Below, piece after piece: positions 7,264-13,345 of a DNA stretch of 22,856 nucleotides (positions within the stretch are counted from its first letter, which is position 1; the number at the start of each line of letters is the position of its first letter). The notes beneath the pieces are model-generated. The model was given only the letters and a program-made list of their open reading frames with translations, searched no databases and was not told the DNA's origin. The DNA comes from Dehalococcoidia bacterium (GTDB lineage: Bacteria > Chloroflexota > Dehalococcoidia > SM23-28-2 > RBG-16-64-32). The stretch lies in assembly GCA_030690405.1 (NCBI GenBank), contig JAUYGU010000090.1:1-22856 (forward strand), written 5' to 3'. The position numbers were made by a program, and so were the translations under genes.

Positions 7264-8376
7264 ATGAGAGAAACCCCTAATCTTCGCATCCCCGGCCCTA
7301 CGCCTGTGCCCGCCGACGTGCTGGAGGCCGTGGCGCGGCCTATGGTCGACCACCGCGGGCGCGAGTTCGCAGCGCTGATCCAGCGCGTCGCGGAGCGGCT
7401 GAAAGAGTTCTACCTGACGAAAGAGGACGTGCTGCTCCTGAGCGCGTCCGGCACCGGCGGCCTGGAGGCCGCCGTCGTCAACACGCTGTCGCCGGGCGAT
7501 AGGGTGCTCGCCGTCAGCATCGGCGCCTTCGGCGACCGCTTCGCGGCGATCGCCGAGACGTTCGGCGCCGAGGTGACGGTGCTCCCCTACGAGTGGGGCC
7601 AGGCGGCGCGGGCGGAGGATGTCCGGAAGGCGCTCGCCGACGACCCTGAGCTCAAGGCCGTGCTCGTCACTCACAACGAGACCTCGACCGGCGTAACGAA
7701 CCCCCTGGAGGAGATCGCACTGGTCGTCCGGGAGGCGGACCGGCTGCTGCTGGTGGACGCCGTGAGCAGCCTGGGCGCGATCCCGCTGGACACGGACGGC
7801 TGGGGGCTCGACGTGGTGGTGACCGGCTCGCAGAAGGGCTGGATGGTGCCGCCCGGTCTCGCCTTCGTCTGCCTGAGCGAGCGCGCCTGGAAGGCGAACG
7901 AGTCGGCCCGAATGCCGCGCTTCTACTTCGACGCGGCCAAGCACCGCGACCTGCTTCACAAGGGGCAGACGCCCTGGACGCCCACAGTCTCCATCTTCTT
8001 CGGGCTGGACGTGGCCCTGGAGCGGATGGCTGTAGAAGGGCTGGAGAGCATCCACACCCGCCACGCCGCCATCGCGCGCATCGTGCGGGAAGGGGTGAGG
8101 GCGCTGGGGCTGGAGCTGCTGGTCGCCGACGAACGGTACGCCTCCAGCACCGTTACCGCCATCAAGTGCCCGGAGGGGGTGGAGGTGAAGGCCCTCCGCA
8201 CGACGCTCGAGGACGAGCACGGCGTGGTGGTGGCGGGCGGCCAGGGAAAGCTTGCCGGCAAGATCTTCCGCATCGGCCACCTGGGCCTGGTGAGCGAAGA
8301 CGACATCCGCCACGCGCTGGACGCCCTGTCGGAGGCCCTGCCGCGCGTAGGCTTCAACATCCCTGTCAGCCGTTAG
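7264..8376 (+). CDS. Class V aminotransferase (alanine/serine-glyoxylate aminotransferase family)
   Basis: A 370-residue PLP aminotransferase. Landmarks: RIPGPTPVPADVLEA at the N-terminus, SASGTGGLEAAVVN in the cofactor phosphate loop, LVTHNETSTGV, LLVDAVSSLGAIPLD with the cofactor-ring Asp, and the Schiff-base lysine in GSQKGWMVPPG (Lys191). The family includes serine-pyruvate and alanine-glyoxylate aminotransferases. In several bacteria a member next to serA replaces the classical phosphoserine aminotransferase or links serine to glyoxylate. serA follows after 13 nt, so a role in serine metabolism is likely; the exact amino donor and acceptor are not readable. The ATG at 7264 is chosen because the RIPGPTPVP motif starts close to it and the promoter ends just upstream. 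Confidence 0.92.
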   Translation: MRETPNLRIPGPTPVPADVLEAVARPMVDHRGREFAALIQRVAERLKEFYLTKEDVLLLSASGTGGLEAAVVNTLSPGDRVLAVSIGAFGDRFAAIAETFGAEVTVLPYEWGQAARAEDVRKALADDPELKAVLVTHNETSTGVTNPLEEIALVVREADRLLLVDAVSSLGAIPLDTDGWGLDVVVTGSQKGWMVPPGLAFVCLSERAWKANESARMPRFYFDAAKHRDLLHKGQTPWTPTVSIFFGLDVALERMAVEGLESIHTRHAAIARIVREGVRALGLELLVADERYASSTVTAIKCPEGVEVKALRTTLEDEHGVVVAGGQGKLAGKIFRIGHLGLVSEDDIRHALDALSEALPRVGFNIPVSR

Positions 8377-8389
8377 GCGAACGCCGCAG

Positions 8390-9973
8390 ATGACCGGCCG
8401 CATCCTGGTCTGCGACCCGATTGCCGAGGACGGGATCGCTCTCCTCAAACGGCTGGGCGCGGAGGTGGACGTTCGCACCGGCCTGAGCCGCGAAGAGCTC
8501 CTGCAGGCCGTTGATGGCTACGACGCGCTCATCGTGCGGAGTGAGACCCGCCTGACCCGGGAGATCATCGAGGCGGCGAGGAAGCTCCAGGTTATCGGCC
8601 GCGCCGGCATAGGGGTGGACAACATCGACGTGCAAGCGGCGACCGAGAAGGGCGTCGTCGTGGTGAACGCGCCTACCGGCAACGTCATCTCGGCGGCGGA
8701 GCACGCCATCGCCCTCATGCTGGCGCTGGCGCGCCACATCCCGGAGGCGAACGCCTCCCTCAAGAGCGGCCGGTGGGAGCGAAAGCGGTTCCTGGGGCTG
8801 GAGGTGCGGGGCAAGACGCTCGGTATCATCGGGCTCGGTCAGGTCGGGTCGGAGGTGGCGCGGCGGGCGCGCGGCCTGGAGATGCGCGTGCTGGCGCACG
8901 ATCCGTTCGTGCCGGAGGAGCGCGCCCGCGCCCTGGGAGTGGACCTGGTCTCATTCGACCAGCTGCTGCGGGAGTCGGACTTCCTGACGGTACACACTAC
9001 CCTGACCGAGGGGACGCGCCACCTCGTCGGCGAGGCGGAGATGGCGCAGATGAAGCCGACGGCGCGCATAATCAACACCGCCCGCGGCGGCATCGTAGAC
9101 GAAGCCGATCTCGATGCGGCGCTGAAGGCCGGGAAGCTCGCCGGCGCCGCCCTGGACGTGTTCGAGACGGAGCCGCTGACCAGCCACCCGCTGTTCGAAA
9201 ACGACAAGGTCATCGTCACTCCCCACCTGGGCGCGTCCACGACCGAGGCGCAGGAGCGGGTGGCGGTGGACGTGGCGGAGCAGATCGTCGCCGTGATGAA
9301 GGGCGAACCGGCCCAGTACGCCGTCAACGCGCCGCTCATCTCGCCGGAGACGTACAGCTACCTGGCGCCCTACATCCCGGTGGCGTTCAAGACGGGCTCC
9401 CTGGCCGTGCAGCTGTGCGAGGGCCAGATGGAGGAGATCGAGATCGATTACTCCGGAGAGATCGCCCAGCACAACCTGACGCCGCTAAAGGCGGCGATCG
9501 TCGGCGGCCTGCTGGCGCCGATAAGCGAGGAGCACGTCAACGTCGTAAACGTGGACGTGATCACCGCCCGCCGGGGCATGCGGATCAGCGAGCGGCGGGG
9601 CCCTTCGCACGAGATCTACGCCAACCTGATCACCGTCGCCATCACCACCACCGCCGGCCAGACGAAGGCGTCAGGCACGCTCGCCCACGACGGGCCGCAC
9701 GTCGTCCTCATCGACGACTTCTGGGTGGACATACCGCCCGGCGAAGGCTACCTGCTGGTCTGCGAGAACCGCGACCGGCCCGGCATGGTCGGCGCCATCG
9801 GTACGCTGCTCGGCCAGTTCGACGTCAACATCAGCTTTATGAACGTGGGCCGGCACGAGAAGCGGGGCACCGCCCTTATGGTGCTCGCCCTGGACGAGGC
9901 GGTTACGCCGGAGCATCTGGACGAGGTCCGCAAGATCCCGGACATCCTCTCGGCCAAGCTTGTGCGGCTGTAG
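8390..9973 (+). CDS. serA: D-3-phosphoglycerate dehydrogenase
   Basis: First committed step of serine synthesis: 3-phosphoglycerate to 3-phosphohydroxypyruvate with NAD+. At 527 residues it is the long type. Domains in order: substrate-binding N-terminus (ILVCDPIAEDGIALL), the catalytic RAGIGVDNIDVQAAT, the Rossmann motif GIIGLGQVGSEVARRA, TARGGIVDEADL with the active-site Arg, a Glu in DVFETEPL and the His in PHLGASTTEAQ, then an allosteric substrate-binding domain (about 320-440) and a C-terminal ACT domain (YLLVCENRDRPGMVGAIGTLLG). The ACT domain suggests feedback control by serine. It lies 13 nt after the class V aminotransferase gene and is probably co-transcribed. A hairpin follows the stop. 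Confidence 0.97.
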   Translation: MTGRILVCDPIAEDGIALLKRLGAEVDVRTGLSREELLQAVDGYDALIVRSETRLTREIIEAARKLQVIGRAGIGVDNIDVQAATEKGVVVVNAPTGNVISAAEHAIALMLALARHIPEANASLKSGRWERKRFLGLEVRGKTLGIIGLGQVGSEVARRARGLEMRVLAHDPFVPEERARALGVDLVSFDQLLRESDFLTVHTTLTEGTRHLVGEAEMAQMKPTARIINTARGGIVDEADLDAALKAGKLAGAALDVFETEPLTSHPLFENDKVIVTPHLGASTTEAQERVAVDVAEQIVAVMKGEPAQYAVNAPLISPETYSYLAPYIPVAFKTGSLAVQLCEGQMEEIEIDYSGEIAQHNLTPLKAAIVGGLLAPISEEHVNVVNVDVITARRGMRISERRGPSHEIYANLITVAITTTAGQTKASGTLAHDGPHVVLIDDFWVDIPPGEGYLLVCENRDRPGMVGAIGTLLGQFDVNISFMNVGRHEKRGTALMVLALDEAVTPEHLDEVRKIPDILSAKLVRL

Positions 9974-9983
9974 GCGGCTGCGC

Positions 9984-10005
9984 GGGCACGGCTGGGGCCG
10001 TGCCC
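9984..10005. repeat. Perfect 9-bp palindrome of the GGGCA..TGCCC(C)TACGG family
   Basis: GGGCACGGC (9984-9992), a TGGG loop and GCCGTGCCC (9997-10005), followed by TACGG. The same design (stem starting GGGCA, tail CTACG) recurs at 18004, 18092 and 19274. It lies between the convergent serA and DUF1015 genes and could act as a bidirectional terminator, though there is no T-run. Confidence 0.7.
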
Positions 10006-10015
10006 TACGGGCGTC

Positions 10016-11287
10016 CTACCGCTCGAACAGGGGGTTGAACACCAGCCCCGTCGGTATCTTCGGATAGAAGAACGTCGACTTCTGGGGCATTCGCTCTCCG
10101 GCGTCGGCGACGGCGAGCACCCGAGGCGGCGGCAGCGGGTTCAACAGCAAAGCGCATCCCGCCCGGCCGCTCCGCACCTCGGCTACGGCCGCCTCGGCAT
10201 CCTCGCTGTACCAGACGGTCCGGATGTCTTCCATCTGGCCTTCGGTCAGGCCAAGGACGCCGCGCAGGATCACGTGGTCCGCTATGGCGGCATCGAGGCG
10301 GCGCCAGGCGGACGAGCGCTCAGGCGGGAGGTAGTGGCCGGCGGATTCGGGATCGCGCAGGGTCAGCAGGTAGAGGTCCGGCAACCCGTGGATCGCCAGC
10401 CCGAAGACGTTTGCGGTCTCGCCGCACGCGGCCATCTCGGCCAGGAGGCCATGCAGTGAAGGGCGCATGTCGATATCGAAGAGGGGCCTCAGGGAATCGA
10501 GGGCGCGCGCCGGCGGCAGGTCAACGCCCACCAGTCGGTGGATGGGAAGCACGAGGAGGCCGGGATCGCTGACGGCGGCCAGCGCAACGAGCGCGAACTC
10601 CTCCGGCCGCTCTCCGGCGGCGCCGGCGGACTCGTCTCTGAACGCGAGGGCGGTCTCGTACCGGTGGTGGCCATCGGCGACGTACAGCTTCTCGGCGGAC
10701 AGGCCGCCGCTGATGGCGGCGGTGAGCTCGGGGTCGGCGACGCGCACCAGACGCTGGGGGAGCCCGTCCGCGCCGGCGAACTCCGCTTCCGGCGGTTCGC
10801 TCAGCGCCCGCGTCAACAGTGGGGCTATCTCCCGCCGGGCGTCGGCGTACATCAGGAAGACGGGGCTAGTGTTGAGCCGCAGGGCACGGAGGAGTTTCAT
10901 CCGGTCCTCCTTCGGAGCCCGGAAGGTGCGTTCGTGGGGGAGCACGACGCCGCTCTCCCACGGCTCCAGCCGCAGCCGGGCGAAGAGGACTGTCCGCCGG
11001 TAGGTGCGTCCGGCGTGGCGAAACTCCTCATCGAGCACGTAGAAGGCGGGGGTGTCGTCCCTGACGAGAACGCCGTCGCTCAGCCAGGCCTGGAGGGTGC
11101 GGGCCGCCGACTGATAGGGGTCGCCGTCCGCCGCGGGCCCTTCCAGGCGCACGGCGTTGACCGGGCTCAGATCGTACAGACGGTGCTGCTCTGCGGGGGA
11201 GATCGTGTCGAAGGGGGGGCAGAGGGCGCGGGAGAGGTCCGTGTCGGGAGCGTACCGTACGGCCTTAAACGGTCGGACGTCAACCAC
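10016..11287 (-). CDS. DUF1015 domain-containing protein
   Basis: A 423-residue protein of the DUF1015 family (SerC-adjacent/HTH-domain-like label in databases), which has no firmly established reaction. It begins VVDVRPFKAVRY-PDTDLSRALCPPFDTISPAEQ, the usual start of the family, and has the signature YVADGHHRYETALAF with a conserved Asp-Gly-His-His. It ends STFFYPKIPTGLVFNPL, also typical. The frame is open further upstream, but homology begins at residue 1 of the GTG at 11287, which lies 6 nt below an extended -10 box; the longer version would cross the HIT promoter. The gene is divergent from the HIT gene and converges on serA, whose product feeds phosphoserine metabolism; a link is only suggestive. 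Confidence 0.9.
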   Translation of the reverse strand: MVDVRPFKAVRYAPDTDLSRALCPPFDTISPAEQHRLYDLSPVNAVRLEGPAADGDPYQSAARTLQAWLSDGVLVRDDTPAFYVLDEEFRHAGRTYRRTVLFARLRLEPWESGVVLPHERTFRAPKEDRMKLLRALRLNTSPVFLMYADARREIAPLLTRALSEPPEAEFAGADGLPQRLVRVADPELTAAISGGLSAEKLYVADGHHRYETALAFRDESAGAAGERPEEFALVALAAVSDPGLLVLPIHRLVGVDLPPARALDSLRPLFDIDMRPSLHGLLAEMAACGETANVFGLAIHGLPDLYLLTLRDPESAGHYLPPERSSAWRRLDAAIADHVILRGVLGLTEGQMEDIRTVWYSEDAEAAVAEVRSGRAGCALLLNPLPPPRVLAVADAGERMPQKSTFFYPKIPTGLVFNPLFER

Positions 11288-11293
11288 GAGGCG

Positions 11294-11302
11294 ATGATAC
11301 CA
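11294..11302 (-). promoter_or_regulatory. Extended -10 promoter of the DUF1015 gene
   Basis: TGGTATCAT on the minus strand fits the extended -10 form TG-n-TAnnnT. It ends 6 nt before the GTG at 11287, predicting a leaderless message. It lies 7 bp from the oppositely directed HIT promoter. Confidence 0.5.
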
Positions 11303-11308
11303 AGCGCG

Positions 11309-11338
11309 TTGCCCCAGGGCCAGCGCCACGCCTAGAAT
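11309..11338 (+). promoter_or_regulatory. Promoter of the HIT gene
   Basis: TTGCCC (11309-11314), an 18-bp spacer and TAGAAT (11333-11338). The -10 ends 8 nt before the GTG at 11347, with no Shine-Dalgarno site between them. Confidence 0.5.
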
Positions 11339-11346
11339 GTCCAGAC

Positions 11347-11679
11347 GTGGAGACCGTGACCCGCTACTGCACGTTCTGCAAGATAATCGCCCGCCGCGAG
11401 CCGGCGGAGATACTGTACGAGGACGATGAGGTGATGGTGTTCCGCAACCGGCTGCACTGGGTGCCGGTGATGCTGCTGGCGGTGCCGAAGGCTCACAAGA
11501 CGCAGGCCGAGCTGTGGCAAGAGATGGGCCGCGTCGGCGAGATCGCTGTGCGGATGGGCCGGGAGCATTGCCCCAACGGCTTCCGGCTGCTCTCCAACTT
11601 CGGCTACGAGGCGATGCAGAGCCAGGAGCACGCGCACGTGCACGTGCTGGGCGGGACGTTCCTGGGGGAGTACGTCTAG
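11347..11679 (+). CDS. HIT (histidine triad) family protein
   Basis: A 110-residue nucleotide-binding protein of the HIT superfamily, whose members hydrolyse nucleoside phosphoramidates or dinucleotides. The triad is EHAHVHVLGG (His95, His97, His99), and CTFCKII near the N-terminus gives the zinc-site CxxC (Cys8, Cys11). ILYEDDEVMVFRNR is the usual second block. The length matches Hint-type proteins. The start is GTG at 11347, chosen because CTFC must be close to the N-terminus and a -10 box ends 8 nt upstream. Its TAG stop overlaps the rph stop on the other strand within a shared CTAG. Confidence 0.92.
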   Translation: METVTRYCTFCKIIARREPAEILYEDDEVMVFRNRLHWVPVMLLAVPKAHKTQAELWQEMGRVGEIAVRMGREHCPNGFRLLSNFGYEAMQSQEHAHVHVLGGTFLGEYV

Positions 11680-12425
11680 CCGGGGCTCTCCGCGGCGGGT
11701 AGGACGATGCCGACCTGGGCAAGGGCGTCCCGTTGGACATCGAACAGGCGGCGAGCGCCGCCTTCCGCCAGGGCGAGCAGGTCGTCCATCGCCTGGCGCG
11801 TGAAGGGGTGGCTCTCGCCGGTGCCCTGCACCTCGACGAGCTCGCCCTCCTCCGTCATCACGACGTTGAAGTCGACCTCGGCGCGGGCATCCTCCTCGTA
11901 GTTGAGGTCGAGGACGGGTATGCCTTCGACCACGCCGGCGCTGGTGGCGGCCACGGCGCAGCGAAGGGGCAGGGACGGCAGGCGGCCGCCCTCCACCAGC
12001 TTGTGCAGCGCCTGGCAGAGGGCAACGTAGGCGCCGGTGATTGCCGCCGTGCGGGTGCCGCCGTCCGCCTGGATCACATCGCAGTCGACGACGAAGGTGC
12101 GCTCGCCGAGGAGGTCAAGCCGGGAGACCGAGCGCAGGGAGCGGCCGATGAGCCGCTGGATCTCGGACGTCCGTCCGCCGGTGCGGCTCCTCTCGCGGGC
12201 GGTGCGGGTCAGGGTGGAGCGCGGCAGCATGCCGTACTCAGCGGTGATCCAGCCCGAGCCCGCGCCGCGAGCGAACAGGGGAACGCCGTCCTCCACCGTC
12301 ACGGCGCATAGAACGGCGGTGTCACCGGTCTTGATGAGCGCTGAGCCCTCGGCGTACAGGAGGTAGCCCGGCTCTATGGTGACCGGGCGGAGCTCTTCGG
12401 GGCTGCGACCGTCGGAGCGGATCAT
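11676..12425 (-). CDS. rph: Ribonuclease PH
   Basis: A phosphorolytic 3'-5' exoribonuclease that trims the 3' ends of tRNA precursors and other RNAs. At 249 residues it is the expected length. Landmarks: RSDGRSPEELRPVTIEPGYL at the start, SALIKTGDTAVLCAVTVEDGVP, WITAEYGMLPRST with RTGGRTSEIQRLIGRSLRS (phosphate- and RNA-binding arginines), VDCDVIQADGGTRTAAITGAYVAL and LDLNYEEDARAEVDFNVVMT near the active site. The hexamer-forming single-domain architecture is intact. The ATG at 12425 lies 10 nt below an extended -10 box and lacks a Shine-Dalgarno site. The gene converges on the HIT gene with overlapping stop codons. Confidence 0.97.
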   Translation of the reverse strand: MIRSDGRSPEELRPVTIEPGYLLYAEGSALIKTGDTAVLCAVTVEDGVPLFARGAGSGWITAEYGMLPRSTLTRTARERSRTGGRTSEIQRLIGRSLRSVSRLDLLGERTFVVDCDVIQADGGTRTAAITGAYVALCQALHKLVEGGRLPSLPLRCAVAATSAGVVEGIPVLDLNYEEDARAEVDFNVVMTEEGELVEVQGTGESHPFTRQAMDDLLALAEGGARRLFDVQRDALAQVGIVLPAAESPG

Positions 12426-12435
12426 AGCGTGGGCG

Positions 12436-12444
12436 AGTATAGCA
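12436..12444 (-). promoter_or_regulatory. Extended -10 promoter of rph
   Basis: TGCTATACT on the minus strand is identical to the box upstream of both argF copies (18045-18053, 19241-19249). It ends 10 nt before the rph ATG, predicting a leader of about 4 nt. Confidence 0.6.
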
Positions 12445-12470
12445 CCGGCAGGCGCGACAGAGCTACCGGC

Positions 12471-13301
12471 TCAGGGGGAGAGCGTGACCGGTATCTGGCC
12501 GACGTGGATGGGACTGCCGTCCCTGGCGCTCGCCTCGTAGACCCAGATGCAGGCGGGGGTGGGCTCGTCCACCGCGAACGGCACGTCGATGGAGAAGGGC
12601 GCGAGCTGGCCGGCCTCGCCGGGCCCGGCCGTCCCGAACGTCTCCACTATCGGGTTGCCGTCGGCGTCGAAGATGCCGACCTGGTAGGTGCCTTCGAAGG
12701 CGCGGACCTGGCCGGAGATGGTTACGGGGCTGGTGACGGTGTCGTCAGCGCCCGGCTCGTCGATGACCTGGTCGTCGGCGGTCACGGGATCGGGGTTTGG
12801 CTGACAGACCGTCGGCTGGCCGCCCGGCTGGAGGAGGACCGGTATCTGGACGACGTCGATGGGGGTGCCGTCCCTCTCACTCAGGTCGTAGACCCAGACG
12901 CAGGCCGGCGTCTCCTCCGTGACGGAGAAGGCCACGTCCTCGGAGAAGGAGGAGAGAACCTGCCCCTCTCCACTCCTCGCGGGCACGTCTGCAATCTTGC
13001 CGCCGGCGGCATCGAAGATCGTGATGTTGAACTGAGCCTCGAAGGCAGCGAACTGGCCGCTGACGGTGACGGGGCTGGTGACGGAATCGCCCGTCTGGGG
13101 GGAGTCGACCGTGGCCACGTCCGCGGAGGCGGGGTCGGGGTTGGGCTGGCAGACGTCCGCCGCTGCCGTGGGCGTTGGCGACTCGTCGCCGGCTCCGGGC
13201 GAGACGGTAGCGCCCGGGGTGATGTCCACGCCGTCGCCGTTGTTGCAGGCAAGCACCAGAGCGACGGCGCAAGTCGCAGCGAGTAGCAGTCCGTACTTCA
13301 T
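12471..13301 (-). CDS. Lipoprotein with two tandem Gmad2-like immunoglobulin domains
   Basis: A 276-residue exported protein. The N-terminus MKYGLLLAATCAVALVLACN is a lipoprotein signal with a lipobox ending at Cys19, so the mature protein is probably lipid-anchored outside the membrane. A low-complexity Thr/Pro/Ala/Gly linker follows. Two homologous domains then repeat the order CQPNPDP, VTSPVTVSGQ, AFEAQFNITIFDAAGGKI, DVAFSVTEETPACVWVYDLSERDGTPI and VVQIPVLL (about 51-160 and 166-274). This is the Gmad2 (immunoglobulin-like, spore-germination-associated) pattern; in non-spore-formers the role is unknown, possibly adhesion or envelope structure. The ATG at 13301 has a weak AGGG site upstream. 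It lies downstream of rph and next to comEC with a 44-bp gap. Confidence 0.88.
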   Translation of the reverse strand: MKYGLLLAATCAVALVLACNNGDGVDITPGATVSPGAGDESPTPTAAADVCQPNPDPASADVATVDSPQTGDSVTSPVTVSGQFAAFEAQFNITIFDAAGGKIADVPARSGEGQVLSSFSEDVAFSVTEETPACVWVYDLSERDGTPIDVVQIPVLLQPGGQPTVCQPNPDPVTADDQVIDEPGADDTVTSPVTISGQVRAFEGTYQVGIFDADGNPIVETFGTAGPGEAGQLAPFSIDVPFAVDEPTPACIWVYEASARDGSPIHVGQIPVTLSP

Positions 13302-13345
13302 ATCAGCCCTACGTATGGGGAAACTCCGGCGCGGTCGAAAAGTTA

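Noticed and set aside
7237..8478. Minus-strand open frame of 413 codons over the aminotransferase gene
   Set aside because: Shadow of the class V aminotransferase; His/Arg/Gln/Val-rich with no recognisable domain.
8773..10038. Plus-strand open frame of 421 codons inside serA
   Set aside because: Out-of-frame Arg/Gly-rich translation of serA.
11288..11740. N-terminal extension of the DUF1015 protein by about 150 codons
   Set aside because: The extension is Pro/Ser/Arg-rich, antisense to the HIT gene, and crosses the promoter region; family homology starts at the GTG at 11287.
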